Assembly: GCF_019145495.1 (NCBI RefSeq)
Contig: NZ_JAHSTU010000004.1
Span: 248,001-312,000 of the forward strand
Origin: Pseudomonas azerbaijanoccidentalis
GTDB taxonomy: Bacteria > Pseudomonadota > Gammaproteobacteria > Pseudomonadales > Pseudomonadaceae
Direction: 5' to 3'
Length of the DNA: 64,000 nt
In this document: positions 28,382-38,823 of the stretch, in pieces
How the letters are laid out: every line of letters starts with the position of its first letter
How positions within the stretch are numbered: position 1 is the stretch's first letter
The notes under the pieces: model-generated
Seen by the model: the letters and a program-made list of their open reading frames with translations, nothing else
Database searches by the model: none
What the model was told of the DNA's origin: nothing
Made by a program: the position numbers and the translations under genes

Positions 28382-28702
28382 TCACTCAGTCTGCTCAAAC
28401 CCTTCCCCAATACACCCCAGGCACCGCACAAACGCGGCCTTCGCCGGATCAACCACCAACGCCTGCCCCGCATCGCCCACGCCGCCGCCCAATGCGGTAA
28501 AGGGCAACGACACCACAAACACCCCGGCACCAATCACCGTCGCCGCAACCAATAACGGCCGGGCAATCAACAGATCGCCAATCATCGCGTAAGCCGGTGG
28601 GTTCTGGATGGTGTAGAGCGGATCACCGCTGCCGCTGCTGGCACCGGCTGCCGCTGCGAAGCTCAGCAGCAGCGCAGCGACAAGTGTTCGACACAGCTTC
28701 AT
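28382..28702 (-). CDS. Small exported membrane-associated protein, function unknown
   Basis: A 106-residue protein with a signal peptide ([21 protein letters not shown]), a second hydrophobic segment at about residues 48-68 ([21 protein letters not shown]), and two cysteines in a conserved CLGC near the C terminus. Similar short proteins are annotated as hypothetical or 'multidrug transporter' in Pseudomonas; no function can be supported. Reverse strand, downstream of mutM by 53 bp. Confidence 0.7.
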   Translation of the reverse strand: MKLCRTLVAALLLSFAAAAGASSGSGDPLYTIQNPPAYAMIGDLLIARPLLVAATVIGAGVFVVSLPFTALGGGVGDAGQALVVDPAKAAFVRCLGCIGEGFEQTE

Positions 28703-28755
28703 GGCTCGGTCCTTCGGCTAGTCAGTCGGAATACTGACTATAGACCGTCGGCGGA

Positions 28756-29568
28756 TCAGCTCTGACAGCGTGGGCAAAAGACGCTGGCGCGCTGCCCGAG
28801 TTTGACTTCCCGCAACAGGGTGCCACAGACCTTGCAAGGCTCGGCGCCACGACCGTACACAAACAACTCCTGCTGGAAATACCCCGGCTGACCATCGCCG
28901 CCGATAAAGTCCCGAAGCGTGGTGCCGCCACGCTCGATGGCAGCGGCGAGAATGCGTTTGATCTCGATCGACAGCTTCAGATAACGCGCCCGGGAAATGC
29001 TTTTGGCTTCGCGGCGCGGATCGATCCCGGCAGCAAACAGCGCTTCGGTCGCGTAGATGTTGCCGACACCCACCACCACCGCGTTGTCCATGATGAACGG
29101 TTTGACCGCCATCGAACGGCCACGGGACAGCTGGAACAAACGCTCGCCATCGAACAGGTCGGTCAACGGCTCCGGCCCCAGGCGAATCAGCAATTCATGA
29201 TTGAGCGGGTCGAGGCTCCAGAGCATCGCGCCAAACCGGCGCGGGTCGGTGTAGCGCAAGGCCAGCCCCGACTCCAGCTCGATATCGACATGCTCATGCT
29301 TGGCCGCCGGCAGACCGGCTTCCACCAGACGCAAATTCCCCGACATGCCCAAATGACTGATCAACGTGCCGACCTCGGCATTGATCAGCAGGTACTTGGC
29401 GCGGCGCTCCACCAGCACGATGCGCTGGCCGGACAAACGCACATCCAGGTCCTCGGGAATCGGCCAGCGCAGACGCCGGTCACGCACGATCACCCGGCTG
29501 ACGCGCTGCCCTTCCAGGTGCGGTGCAATGCCACGGCGGGTGGTTTCGACTTCTGGCAGTTCAGGCAT
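28756..29568 (-). CDS. mutM: Formamidopyrimidine-DNA glycosylase (Fpg)
   Basis: Excises 8-oxoguanine and ring-opened purines. The start [13 protein letters not shown] at the ATG 29566-29568 places the catalytic Pro after Met removal; 270 residues. The C-terminal zinc finger is [24 protein letters not shown]. The upstream in-frame extension is rejected because the processed N-terminal proline is catalytic. It is preceded by the HDOD gene on the same strand (31 bp gap). Confidence 0.97.
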   Translation of the reverse strand: MPELPEVETTRRGIAPHLEGQRVSRVIVRDRRLRWPIPEDLDVRLSGQRIVLVERRAKYLLINAEVGTLISHLGMSGNLRLVEAGLPAAKHEHVDIELESGLALRYTDPRRFGAMLWSLDPLNHELLIRLGPEPLTDLFDGERLFQLSRGRSMAVKPFIMDNAVVVGVGNIYATEALFAAGIDPRREAKSISRARYLKLSIEIKRILAAAIERGGTTLRDFIGGDGQPGYFQQELFVYGRGAEPCKVCGTLLREVKLGQRASVFCPRCQS

Positions 29569-29599
29569 GGCGCTCTCTTGAATGAAGACTGTCCGGCAT

Positions 29600-30469
29600 T
29601 CAGCGGTGAGTGCCGAGGTCGCGAATGGTCTGCTTGAGGGTCTCGAAGTCGTAGTCCGAAAGACCGACATAATCGAGCACCAACGCCGAGATACTGTTCC
29701 ATTCGTGATCTTCGGTCTGGTTACCCAGCACCCGGTAGGACGCACAAATATGCTCGGCCATCTTCAGGATCGCCAGCAGGTTCTTCAGCGAACTGTTGCG
29801 CGACGACTCATCGCTGAAAATCGCCAGGGCGTTGTGGTGATTGGCGATGGCGGTGCTCACATGCTCCGGCAGGCGCCAGGACTTGGCGGTGTAATAACCC
29901 ACCACGGCATGGTTGGTGTTGAACTCACGATTCTCCGTGTCCACCACCCGGCACTCGGCACTGGCACCGGCATACGCCTGTTCCAGAACGCCCATGTAGT
30001 TGGGGAAGCGCTGAAGCATCAGCGGTACGCCACAGTCATGGAACAGACCCAAGGCGTAGGCTTCGTCGCCGTTTTCGATGCCGATGCGCTTGGCCAGGGT
30101 CAGGCAGGTCATCGCTACATCCTGGGCGGTGTCCCAGAAGCGATTCAAGGTGACGATGGTGTCGTCGTTCATCTCACCCTTGATCGACTGCGCGTTGATC
30201 AGGTTGATGATCGACCGGCTGCCGAGCAAATTCACCGCCCGCTGGATCGAGGCGATTTTGTTGCTCAGCCCGTAATACGGCGAATTGACGATTTTCAACA
30301 ACGAGCCGGAGAGACCTGGGTCTTGGGAAATCAGCTTCGCGATCACCTCCAGATCCGGGTCGGGCATGTACTGCTCCATCTGCAGATCCACCATGATCTG
30401 CGGTTGGGCCGGCACACTGATGCCTTGCAGGGACTGCTGGATTTGTTCGGGAGTCAGCTCTTGGGACAT
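29600..30469 (-). CDS. HDOD domain signalling protein
   Basis: A 289-residue protein made mainly of one HDOD domain (about residues 18-215), with [35 protein letters not shown] and an HD-like [14 protein letters not shown] proteins are non-catalytic or poorly catalytic relatives of HD-GYP domains, often involved in c-di-GMP or stress signalling. No extra domain is seen. It lies upstream of mutM. Confidence 0.85.
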   Translation of the reverse strand: MSQELTPEQIQQSLQGISVPAQPQIMVDLQMEQYMPDPDLEVIAKLISQDPGLSGSLLKIVNSPYYGLSNKIASIQRAVNLLGSRSIINLINAQSIKGEMNDDTIVTLNRFWDTAQDVAMTCLTLAKRIGIENGDEAYALGLFHDCGVPLMLQRFPNYMGVLEQAYAGASAECRVVDTENREFNTNHAVVGYYTAKSWRLPEHVSTAIANHHNALAIFSDESSRNSSLKNLLAILKMAEHICASYRVLGNQTEDHEWNSISALVLDYVGLSDYDFETLKQTIRDLGTHR

Positions 30470-30645
30470 AAGTACACACTCTGGGTCAGGCGCAGATTCT
30501 AGCTTCTAAAAGTTGGATCCGACACCTTGGACGACCCATTGAATGAAGTTTCACCCAATCGCAGGCCGTACACCGCATGTCCATCCGTCGCGCCGTGCCC
30601 CTACGCAACACGCTATACTCCCGCTCTTTTTTCCGGAGCGACGAC

Positions 30646-31842
30646 ATGTCCCTGCCTAGCCTGCGCCTCAAAGCCAACGCCGACCGTCGTCTGCGCAACG
30701 GTCATTTGTGGGTCTACAGCAACGAAATCGATGTAGCCGCTACACCTTTGCACGGTTTCAAGGCCGGTGACCAGGCGATCCTCGAAGCCGCCGGCGGCAA
30801 GCCGCTAGGCATCGTTGCCATGAGCCCGAACAACCTGATCTGCGCCCGCCTGCTGTCGCGTGACATCAAGCTGCCGCTGGACAAGTCGCTGCTGGTGCAT
30901 CGCCTGAACGTGGCCCTGTCGCTGCGCGACCGCCTGTTCGACAAGCCGTTCTATCGCCTGGTCTACGGCGATTCCGACCTGCTGCCGGGCCTGGTGGTGG
31001 ATCGTTTCGGCGACATCCTGGTCGTGCAGATCGCTTCGGCGACCATGGAAGCCCACAAGGACGACGTGATCGCGGCTTTGACCCAAGTGCTCAAGCCAAG
31101 CGGCATTCTGTTCAAGAACGACTCCGCTGCCCGTGACGCCGAAGGCCTCAACCGCTACGTCGAAACCGTCTTCGGCCTGGTGCCGGAGTGGGTCGCGCTG
31201 GAAGAGAACGGCGTGAAATTCGAAGCGCCGGTCATCCAGGGTCAAAAAACCGGCTGGTTCTACGACCACCGCATGAACCGCGCACGCCTGGCACCCTACG
31301 CCAAAGGCAAACGCGTGCTCGACCTCTACAGCTACATCGGTGGCTGGGGCGTGCAGGCTGCCGCGTTCGGCGCCAGTGAAGTGTTCTGCGTCGACGCATC
31401 GGCCTTCGCCCTCGACGGCGTCGAGCGCAACGCCGCGCTGAACGGCTTCGCCGAAAAAATGACCTGCATCGAAGGCGACGTGTTCGAAGCCCTGAAAGAA
31501 CTGAAAGCCAGCGAAGAACGTTTCGACGTGATCGTCGCCGACCCGCCGGCGTTCATCAAACGCAAGAAAGACATGAAGAACGGCGAAGGCGCCTACCGCC
31601 GCCTGAACGAGCAAGCCATGCGCCTGCTCACCAAGGACGGCATCCTGTTCAGCGCATCGTGCTCGATGCACCTGCCGGAAGACGACCTGCAAAACATTCT
31701 GCTGACCAGCGCCCGTCACCTGGACCGCAACATCCAGATGCTCGAGCGCGGCGGTCAGGGGCCGGATCACCCGGTGCACCCGGCGATTGCCGAAACCCGT
31801 TATATCAAGAGCATTACTTGCCGGTTGCTGCCTAACAGCTAA
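30646..31842 (+). CDS. RlmI-like 23S rRNA (cytosine-C5) methyltransferase
   Basis: A 398-residue class I SAM methyltransferase with an N-terminal PUA-type domain (SLRLKANADRRLRNGHLWVYSNEID), SAM motif DLYSYIGGWGVQAA, and catalytic-region DPPAFIKRKKDMKNG with the later SCSMHL. Homologous to E. coli RlmI, which makes m5C1962; the exact site here is inferred. TATACT at 30614-30619 may be its -10. The ATG at 30646 follows CCGGAGCGAC. Confidence 0.86.
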   Translation: MSLPSLRLKANADRRLRNGHLWVYSNEIDVAATPLHGFKAGDQAILEAAGGKPLGIVAMSPNNLICARLLSRDIKLPLDKSLLVHRLNVALSLRDRLFDKPFYRLVYGDSDLLPGLVVDRFGDILVVQIASATMEAHKDDVIAALTQVLKPSGILFKNDSAARDAEGLNRYVETVFGLVPEWVALEENGVKFEAPVIQGQKTGWFYDHRMNRARLAPYAKGKRVLDLYSYIGGWGVQAAAFGASEVFCVDASAFALDGVERNAALNGFAEKMTCIEGDVFEALKELKASEERFDVIVADPPAFIKRKKDMKNGEGAYRRLNEQAMRLLTKDGILFSASCSMHLPEDDLQNILLTSARHLDRNIQMLERGGQGPDHPVHPAIAETRYIKSITCRLLPNS

Positions 31843-31854
31843 CCAATACCTGCG

Positions 31855-31882
31855 TGTAGGAGCGAGTCAGCTCGCTCCTACA
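31855..31882. repeat. Short inverted repeat, family C (AGGAGCGAG type)
   Basis: TGTAGGAGCGAG and CTCGCTCCTACA, 12-base perfect arms with a 4-base loop (TCAG). It may act as a terminator of the methyltransferase gene, though no T-run follows. Confidence 0.75.
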
Positions 31883-31975
31883 CCAGTATCAGAAATGTCC
31901 CGCATCACCTGCATTGACTTGCCCCCGCAACAAATCAATTCTCATCTCCCCCTCACGGACCGAGAGCGTTGATTG

Positions 31976-33169
31976 ATGACGTCGCCCCTACACGCCAAAG
32001 AAAAGTCGTCGATCATTTTGCTGCTAATGGCGATGACGCTACTTGCCGTTTTCCCTCTCGACGTCGTTCTTCCCTCCTTTCCCGCCCTCTCCGAGCATTT
32101 CCGCACCTCACCCTCCGATATCGCCCTGTCCGTCAGCATCTTCGCCATCGGCCTGGCGTTCTCCCTGTTGCTGATCGGGCCGTTGTCCGACATGTTCGGC
32201 CGTAAAAAGCTCCTGTTGGGGGGAATGGCACTTGCCGTAGCAGGGGCCACCGGCTGCCTGCTTGCCACAGATTTCGCCTGGTTCCTGGGTTTTCGAGTGA
32301 TTCAGGCGGTGGGCTGCGGATCATTTGCCTTGTCTCAGGCACTGGTTCAGGACCTGTTCAGCGGCCGGGAGCTGGAACGATTGCGTATCTGGATGACGAC
32401 AGCCGGCGGGATTTTCATGTCCAGTTCGCCGCTGATGGGCACATGGCTGCAACAGCATCTGGGCTGGCAAGGCAGTTTTTATGTATTCATCTGCCTGGCA
32501 GCTATTGTCTGGCTTAGATCATCGTTCCTGCTGAAAGAAAGCCGAAGCAGCGAGCGGCAAACCCGACGATTTTTCGCTGCGTACTGGATGCTCCTTTCCG
32601 ATATCCGCTTTACCGGCTATTGGCTAATCTCTGCCCTCGCTTTCGCCTGCCACTTTTCGTTCATCGTCATTTCGCCGATCATTTTCATGGAGTACCTGAA
32701 TCTTTCCGCCTACCAGTTCGCCTGGGCACTGTTGCTGTATGGCGCGGCCTATGTGGCCGGCGGGGTTATTGCGAGCATTCTGCATCGACATCTGGAAGGC
32801 GCCACGCAAATCAGCATCGGCCTGTGTCTGATCGCTCTGTCCGGCCTCGTGATGCTCTGGCTGAACCAGCAATTGGGCCTGTCCGCCGCCACCGTGCTAA
32901 TCCCCATGCTGATCTGCACTGCTGGCACCACCATCTCCAGACCCATCGCCAACTCCAGGGCAATGAGCCTCTATCCGCAACACGCCGGCACCGCGACGTC
33001 TGCCGGCAGCCTGTTGATTTTCATGTGCGGCGGCCTGATCAGCGCCGTGATCAATATGGTCAGTGACCATGTGATAACAGCCCTTGCCGTGTGCTTTTTG
33101 ATTTTGAGTGCCTTGGGAATGGGACTGAACGGAGCAATTAGCCTGCGCCAGCCCATAAAGGAGATATGA
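31976..33169 (+). CDS. Bcr/CflA family MFS drug-efflux transporter
   Basis: A 397-residue inner-membrane protein with about 12 hydrophobic helices. The MFS motif between helices 2 and 3 is GPLSDMFGRKKLLL, with the family start LDVVLPSFPALSEHF. The Bcr/CflA group exports bicyclomycin, sulfonamides or small peptides; the substrate here is unknown. The ATG at 31976 is used, not the TTG before it. It sits alone before ilvD, an accessory position relative to PAO1 as far as I recall. Confidence 0.85.
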   Translation: MTSPLHAKEKSSIILLLMAMTLLAVFPLDVVLPSFPALSEHFRTSPSDIALSVSIFAIGLAFSLLLIGPLSDMFGRKKLLLGGMALAVAGATGCLLATDFAWFLGFRVIQAVGCGSFALSQALVQDLFSGRELERLRIWMTTAGGIFMSSSPLMGTWLQQHLGWQGSFYVFICLAAIVWLRSSFLLKESRSSERQTRRFFAAYWMLLSDIRFTGYWLISALAFACHFSFIVISPIIFMEYLNLSAYQFAWALLLYGAAYVAGGVIASILHRHLEGATQISIGLCLIALSGLVMLWLNQQLGLSAATVLIPMLICTAGTTISRPIANSRAMSLYPQHAGTATSAGSLLIFMCGGLISAVINMVSDHVITALAVCFLILSALGMGLNGAISLRQPIKEI

Positions 33170-33422
33170 CTCAAAGCGCTTGCCCACACGTCTAGTGAAC
33201 ACTCTCTCCACGCTTGCAAGCATTCCCTCCAGCCGCCAGCCGTGTAGAATCGCGACATTCATCGCCAGTCATCCCCGGCGGGTTTATGAGCTCAAGCTGA
33301 AGCGCGCGGCGATCCCGCAAAGTTATCGGCAACTTCCGGACACACGGCCATTTCTGAGTGTTCCAGACGTCACTAGAAGCTCACTTCCCTTTTGATACCT
33401 GATTAGCCGCCCGGAGTGCTTC

Positions 33423-35264
33423 ATGCCTGATTACCGCTCGAAAACATCCACCCACGGCCGCAACATGGCCGGTGCCCGCGCACTGTGGCGCGCCACGGGG
33501 ATGAAAGATGACGACTTCAAAAAGCCGATCATCGCCATTGCCAACTCCTTCACCCAGTTCGTACCGGGCCACGTCCACCTCAAGGACCTCGGCCAACTGG
33601 TCGCCCGCGAAATCGAACGCGCTGGCGGTGTGGCAAAAGAATTCAACACCATTGCTGTCGACGACGGCATCGCCATGGGCCACGACGGCATGCTGTACTC
33701 GCTGCCGAGCCGCGAGATCATCGCCGACTCCGTCGAGTACATGGTCAACGCCCACTGCGCCGACGCCATCGTGTGCATTTCCAACTGCGACAAGATCACC
33801 CCTGGCATGCTGATGGCGTCCCTGCGCCTGAACATCCCGGTGATCTTCGTCTCCGGCGGTCCGATGGAAGCCGGCAAGACCAAACTCGCTTCCCACGGCC
33901 TCGACCTGGTCGATGCCATGGTGATCGCCGCCGACTCCAGCGCTTCTGACGAGAAAGTCGCCGAGTACGAGCGCAGCGCCTGCCCAACCTGCGGTTCGTG
34001 CTCCGGTATGTTCACCGCCAACTCGATGAACTGCCTGGTCGAAGCGCTGGGTCTGGCATTGCCGGGCAACGGTTCGACCCTGGCCACCCACAGCGACCGC
34101 GAACAGCTGTTCCTGCAGGCCGGCCGCACCATCGTCGAGCTGTGCAAGCGTTACTACGGCGAGAACGACGAGTCGGTGTTGCCGCGCAACATCGCCAACT
34201 TCCAGGCGTTCGAGAACGCCATGACCCTGGACATCGCCATGGGCGGTTCCACCAACACCATCCTGCACTTGCTGGCCGCTGCCCAGGAAGCCGAGATCGA
34301 TTTCGACCTGCGCGACATCGACCGCCTGTCCCGTCACGTGCCGCAACTGTGCAAAGTCGCGCCGAACATCCAGAAGTACCACATGGAAGACGTGCACCGT
34401 GCCGGCGGGATCTTCAGCATCCTCGGCTCGCTGGCCCGTGGCGGCTTGCTGCACACTCAACTGCCAACCGTGCACAGCCGCAGCATGGAAGAGGCCATCG
34501 CCAAGTGGGACATTACCCAGACTAACGATGAAGCGGTGCACCACTTCTTCAAGGCCGGCCCGGCGGGCATCCCGACGCAAACCGCGTTCAGCCAGTCGAC
34601 CCGTTGGGAAACCCTGGACGACGACCGTGAAAACGGCTGCATCCGCAGCGTCGAGCACGCTTACTCGCAAGAAGGCGGCTTGGCCGTGCTCTACGGCAAC
34701 ATTGCGCTGGATGGCTGCGTGGTGAAAACCGCCGGCGTCGACGAATCGATTCACGTATTCGAAGGCAACGCCAAGATCTTCGAAAGCCAGGACAGCGCCG
34801 TGCGCGGCATCCTCGCTGACGAAGTGAAAGAAGGCGACATCGTCATCATTCGCTACGAAGGCCCGAAAGGCGGCCCGGGCATGCAGGAAATGCTGTACCC
34901 GACGTCGTACCTGAAATCAAAAGGCCTGGGCAAAGCCTGCGCCCTGCTCACCGATGGCCGTTTCTCCGGCGGTACGTCCGGCCTGTCCATCGGCCACGCT
35001 TCGCCTGAAGCCGCTGCCGGTGGTGCAATCGGCCTGGTGCAGGACGGCGACAAAGTACTGATCGACATTCCGAACCGCTCGATCAACCTGTTGGTCAGCG
35101 ATGAAGAACTGGCGGCACGCCGGGTCGAACAGGACAAGAAAGGCTGGAAACCGGTGGAAGTGCGTCCACGTAAAGTGACCACCGCGCTGAAAGCCTACGC
35201 CCTGCTGGCCACCAGCGCCGACAAGGGTGCTGTGCGTAACAAGGCGATGCTCGACGGGCTGTAA
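33423..35264 (+). CDS. ilvD: Dihydroxy-acid dehydratase
   Basis: Dehydrates dihydroxy-acids in isoleucine, valine and pantothenate synthesis using an Fe-S cluster. At 613 residues it matches the IlvD/Edd family. Cluster-associated cysteines lie in CISNCDK and [16 protein letters not shown], and the C terminus has [16 protein letters not shown]. The 253 bases upstream hold no further gene. It ends at a strong terminator. Confidence 0.97.
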   Translation: MPDYRSKTSTHGRNMAGARALWRATGMKDDDFKKPIIAIANSFTQFVPGHVHLKDLGQLVAREIERAGGVAKEFNTIAVDDGIAMGHDGMLYSLPSREIIADSVEYMVNAHCADAIVCISNCDKITPGMLMASLRLNIPVIFVSGGPMEAGKTKLASHGLDLVDAMVIAADSSASDEKVAEYERSACPTCGSCSGMFTANSMNCLVEALGLALPGNGSTLATHSDREQLFLQAGRTIVELCKRYYGENDESVLPRNIANFQAFENAMTLDIAMGGSTNTILHLLAAAQEAEIDFDLRDIDRLSRHVPQLCKVAPNIQKYHMEDVHRAGGIFSILGSLARGGLLHTQLPTVHSRSMEEAIAKWDITQTNDEAVHHFFKAGPAGIPTQTAFSQSTRWETLDDDRENGCIRSVEHAYSQEGGLAVLYGNIALDGCVVKTAGVDESIHVFEGNAKIFESQDSAVRGILADEVKEGDIVIIRYEGPKGGPGMQEMLYPTSYLKSKGLGKACALLTDGRFSGGTSGLSIGHASPEAAAGGAIGLVQDGDKVLIDIPNRSINLLVSDEELAARRVEQDKKGWKPVEVRPRKVTTALKAYALLATSADKGAVRNKAMLDGL

Positions 35265-35280
35265 GGCTTAACCGTCGAAC

Positions 35281-35313
35281 AAAAAATACCCCGCCAAGAG
35301 CGGGGTATTTTTT
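35281..35313 (+). terminator. Intrinsic terminator of ilvD
   Basis: ATACCCCGC and GCGGGGTAT form a stem around CAAGA, with flanking A- and T-runs; the structure is strong in both directions. Confidence 0.92.
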
Positions 35314-35322
35314 CACAGATCC

Positions 35323-35409
35323 CTGTAGGAGCTGCCGAAGGCTGCGATCTTTTGACATTGATCCTAAAAAACAAAATCAAAAGATCGCAGCCTTCGGCAG
35401 CTCCTACAG
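35323..35409. repeat. REP doublet, family A
   Basis: AGGAGCTGCCGAAGGCTGCG and CGCAGCCTTCGGCAGCTCCT face each other, with arms about 30 bases long and a 27-base spacer (35323-35352 and 35380-35409). Confidence 0.92.
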
Positions 35410-35422
35410 TTGAAACCCGGGG

Positions 35423-36478
35423 TTACTGGATCTCTTGCGGGGTAACGATCACCCAATTCTTGTCCGCCGTCACCGGCAGCCCTTCCTTGGCCTGGGCCGC
35501 AGCGTGTTTGGCCATCATGCCTTGGATCTGGGTCATGTATTTGTCTTTGCGATTGATCCACAAATGGATGCCGCCCTTGGCCACGTCGACATCGTGGAAC
35601 AGCATGTAGCCATCGCTGGTGGGGGTATCGCCGCCGACCAGTACCGGTTTTTTCCACTCATCGATGTAGGTCAGGATCGCCGCGTGCTTGCCGGCCATCC
35701 AGGTCGCCGGGGTCCACAGGTACGGGGTCAGTTCGAGACCGAGGTTGGCCGTCTCGTCATACTTGCCGGCGGTGATCTGTTTGCGCGCGGTGGTCAGCTC
35801 GCCGGTTTTTTGATCCTTGAGCAGCAGCGACACGCCGATCACGTTCTGCGGTTTGACGTTGTAGCCGTACTTCGGATCGGCCGCGACCATGCGCACCAGT
35901 TCTTCGGAGGCGGCGGTCATCACGTAGACCTCGATGCCGTTCTCCATCAGTTTGTTGTACAGCTCTTGCTGGCCGGTGAAGATTTTCGGCGGGTTGACGT
36001 CGAGCTTCTTGACCACGTCGCCTTCGTAGTAAGTGGCCGGCACCGGTTTGCCGGATGCCATCAGCTCGTCGACATAGCCCTTGAGTTCCTTGAGCGTGAA
36101 GCCGGAGAACACTTGGGCCACCCATGGGTAGCAAACCATGTCGTCAACTTCACAGAGGCGGTAGTAGTAGCTGAACAGGCTTTCCTTGTGGTCGGCGGTG
36201 TCTTTGAACGGCATCAGTTTCAGGGAAGGATCGAGCTTGTCGCGGGTGATCAGGCCCTTGTTCTCCATGAACGGCAGCAACGACTCTTCGAGGTCGTAAC
36301 GGTAACTGGTGTTGTCCATGTCGAACACCGCGTAGTTACCTTTGTTGGCGTTGGCCGCGATCATCGCATCCAGTGCCTTGGCCTGATCGGCGGGCCAGTG
36401 CTTCAGATCCGTGGCGAGTACCTGACCGGCGAGGCCCAGGCAAAGTGCGGCGACCAATAATTTCGGTGCGAACTTCAT
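35423..36478 (-). CDS. pchP: Phosphorylcholine phosphatase (HAD family)
   Basis: A periplasmic HAD phosphatase that releases choline from phosphorylcholine. The ATG at 36476-36478 gives 351 residues with a 22-residue signal (ends GQVLA). Mature numbering then matches the residues I recall for PA5292: D31 and D33 with T35 (DMDNT), a Thr at 166 where PAO1 has Ser, K242, D262 and D267. The residue at 265 is Thr instead of Asp (GDTPTSD). An ATG six bases upstream is possible but has worse ribosome-site spacing. Divergent from tcyP. Confidence 0.88.
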   Translation of the reverse strand: MKFAPKLLVAALCLGLAGQVLATDLKHWPADQAKALDAMIAANANKGNYAVFDMDNTSYRYDLEESLLPFMENKGLITRDKLDPSLKLMPFKDTADHKESLFSYYYRLCEVDDMVCYPWVAQVFSGFTLKELKGYVDELMASGKPVPATYYEGDVVKKLDVNPPKIFTGQQELYNKLMENGIEVYVMTAASEELVRMVAADPKYGYNVKPQNVIGVSLLLKDQKTGELTTARKQITAGKYDETANLGLELTPYLWTPATWMAGKHAAILTYIDEWKKPVLVGGDTPTSDGYMLFHDVDVAKGGIHLWINRKDKYMTQIQGMMAKHAAAQAKEGLPVTADKNWVIVTPQEIQ

Positions 36479-36718
36479 CGGCATGCTTCCCTGATTGAAA
36501 GACATCGACGCTAACAAATAACGGTGACAGTCCTCGTCTGTCAGCGACCGCGAACGTACCCATTGCGCCAAGTGCATCCCCGAGAGCGACGCCGGCTTAT
36601 TCCAAAAACGACAGTTACCAGATGTTTTTGGTATTAATTCATTAGATATCAAGCTGTTAGGCTTGCCGGTTCGCAGCTGCCCCGGAAGGCAGTTGGCACA
36701 TGTCTAATGGGAGTTCCA

Positions 36719-38110
36719 ATGAATCTGCCGCTGATTCTCAATCTGCTGGTGTTCCTCGCCCTGCTCGTGGGCTTGGCGCAAACCCGTCACACCACGTGGA
36801 GCCTGGCGAAAAAAGTCCTGCTCGCGCTGGTACTCGGCGTGGTCTTCGGTGTTTCGCTGCACACCGTTTATGGTGCCGGCAACCCGGTGCTGAAAGCGTC
36901 GATCGGCTGGTTCGATCTGGTGGGCAACGGTTACGTGCAGTTACTGCAAATGATCGTGATCCCGCTGGTGTTCGCCTCAATCCTCAGCGCTGTGGCTCGC
37001 CTGCACAACGCATCATCGCTGGGCAAGATCAGCTTCCTGACCATTGGCACGCTGCTGTTCACCACCGCCATCGCAGCGCTGATCGGCATCGGCCTGACCA
37101 ACCTGTTCGGCCTCACCGCCGAAGGCCTGGTAGCCGGCACGCAGGAAATGGCGCGCCTGCAAACCATCCAGACCGATTACGCGGGCAAGGTCGCCGACCT
37201 GAATGTGCCGCAACTGCTGCTGTCGTTCATCCCGCAAAACCCGTTCGCCGATCTGGCGCGGGCCAAGCCGACGTCGATCATCAGCGTGGTGATTTTCGCC
37301 GCATTCCTCGGTGTCGCGGCGCTGCAATTGCTCAAGGATGACGTAGAGAAAGGTCAGAAAGTGATCAACGCCATCGACACTCTGCAAGCCTGGGTGATGC
37401 GCCTGGTGCGTCTGGTGATGAAGCTGACCCCGTACGGCGTACTGGCGCTGATGACCAAAGTGGTCGCCGGTTCCAACCTGCAAGACATCATCAAGCTCGG
37501 CAGTTTTGTAGTGGTGTCGTACATCGGCCTGGGCCTGATGTTTGTAGTGCACGGTGTGCTGGTGTCGGCGGCGGGGATCAATCCGCTGCGCTTCTTCCGC
37601 AAGATCTGGCCGGTGCTGACGTTCGCGTTCACCAGCCGTTCGAGCGCTGCAACGATTCCGTTGAGCATCGAAGCGCAGACCAGCCGTCTGGGCATTCCAC
37701 AATCCATCGCCAGTTTTGCAGCGTCGTTTGGCGCGACCATCGGCCAGAACGGTTGTGCGGGTCTGTACCCCGCGATGTTGGCCGTGATGGTGGCGCCGAC
37801 CGTGGGCATCAATCCGCTGGACCCGCTGTGGATCGCGACGCTGGTGGCGATTGTCACGCTGAGTTCGGCCGGGGTGGCCGGGGTGGGTGGCGGTGCGACG
37901 TTTGCCGCGTTGATCGTGCTGCCGGCGATGGGCTTGCCGGTCTCATTGGTGGCGTTGCTGATTTCGGTCGAGCCGCTGATTGATATGGGGCGTACGGCGT
38001 TGAACGTCAGTGGGTCGATGACGGCGGGGGCAATTACCAGCCAGGTGATGCAGCAAACGGATAAAGCGTTGCTGGATGCCGATGAGCATTCGGAGTTGGC
38101 GCACGCTTGA
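36719..38110 (+). CDS. tcyP: L-cystine:proton/sodium symporter TcyP (YdjN)
   Basis: A 463-residue DAACS-family transporter, the same length as E. coli TcyP, with near-matching stretches throughout (for example [20 protein letters not shown] and [18 protein letters not shown]). It imports L-cystine. About 8 to 9 hydrophobic helices plus two hairpin segments. The ATG at 36719 follows GGGAG. AT-rich sequence in the 240-bp divergent gap could hold a CysB-type site, but no consensus was confirmed. Confidence 0.92.
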   Translation: MNLPLILNLLVFLALLVGLAQTRHTTWSLAKKVLLALVLGVVFGVSLHTVYGAGNPVLKASIGWFDLVGNGYVQLLQMIVIPLVFASILSAVARLHNASSLGKISFLTIGTLLFTTAIAALIGIGLTNLFGLTAEGLVAGTQEMARLQTIQTDYAGKVADLNVPQLLLSFIPQNPFADLARAKPTSIISVVIFAAFLGVAALQLLKDDVEKGQKVINAIDTLQAWVMRLVRLVMKLTPYGVLALMTKVVAGSNLQDIIKLGSFVVVSYIGLGLMFVVHGVLVSAAGINPLRFFRKIWPVLTFAFTSRSSAATIPLSIEAQTSRLGIPQSIASFAASFGATIGQNGCAGLYPAMLAVMVAPTVGINPLDPLWIATLVAIVTLSSAGVAGVGGGATFAALIVLPAMGLPVSLVALLISVEPLIDMGRTALNVSGSMTAGAITSQVMQQTDKALLDADEHSELAHA

Positions 38111-38126
38111 TCGGTGCCTGATAGAC

Positions 38127-38222
38127 CGCTATCGCTGGCAAGCCAGCTCCCACAAGGTTCAGCGGTGTTCACACATGTTGTGTTTCACCGTGGTCCCTGT
38201 GGGAGCTGGCTTGCCAGCGATG
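38127..38222. repeat. REP doublet, family B
   Basis: ATCGCTGGCAAGCCAGCTCC and GGAGCTGGCTTGCCAGCGAT face each other, with an inner stretch (TGTTCACACA) shared with the copy at 42739-42834. It lies between convergent tcyP and folA. Confidence 0.92.
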
Positions 38223-38225
38223 CTT

Positions 38226-38738
38226 TTAAGCTTTTTCCCAGACTTCGAAGTTGTACGCCGGCTTGTCGCCTTCGGCCGGGTTCGGCACATTCGACACCAG
38301 TTTCCACTGGTTCAAATCAAACTCCGGAAACCACGCATCCCCTTCCGGACTCAGCGCCACGCGAGTCAGGTATAGCCGGTCAGCCTGCGCCAGCCCTTGC
38401 GCATACAACTGCGCCCCGCCAATCAGCATCAGCTCATCGACGCCCTGCTCCTTCGCCCATTCCTCAGCGCGAACGACGGCTGCTTCCAGCGACGGATAAA
38501 CCTCCGCGCCTTCAAGCAGCAGATCCGCCTGCCGGCTGACCACGATGTTCAGGCGGCCCGGCAATGGCCGACCAAGGGAATCCCAGGTCTTGCGACCCAT
38601 GATGATCGGCTTGCCGAGGGTAGTGGCCTTGAAGTATTTGAAGTCCCCCGGCAAGTGCCAGGGCATGCTGTTGTCGACGCCGATCACGCGGTTTTCACCG
38701 AGGGCTGCGATCAGGCTGAGGGGGAGTGATTTAGTCAT
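38226..38738 (-). CDS. folA: Dihydrofolate reductase
   Basis: Reduces dihydrofolate to tetrahydrofolate. The 170-residue protein begins MTKSLPLSLIAALGENRVIG at the ATG 38736-38738. NADPH and folate motifs are MPWHLPGDFKYFK, IIMGRKTWDSLGRPLPGR and LIGGAQLYAQ. The family-standard start is preferred over the longer in-frame reading. Thymidylate synthase is encoded 12 kb away on the same strand. Confidence 0.96.
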   Translation of the reverse strand: MTKSLPLSLIAALGENRVIGVDNSMPWHLPGDFKYFKATTLGKPIIMGRKTWDSLGRPLPGRLNIVVSRQADLLLEGAEVYPSLEAAVVRAEEWAKEQGVDELMLIGGAQLYAQGLAQADRLYLTRVALSPEGDAWFPEFDLNQWKLVSNVPNPAEGDKPAYNFEVWEKA

Positions 38739-38823
38739 GTCGGCGAGGATACCAGAGCCGCGCTTTCGCCGATAAGCGCCACAACGGTTATGCTCACAGC
38801 TCATTTAAGCGACGGGATGCCGC

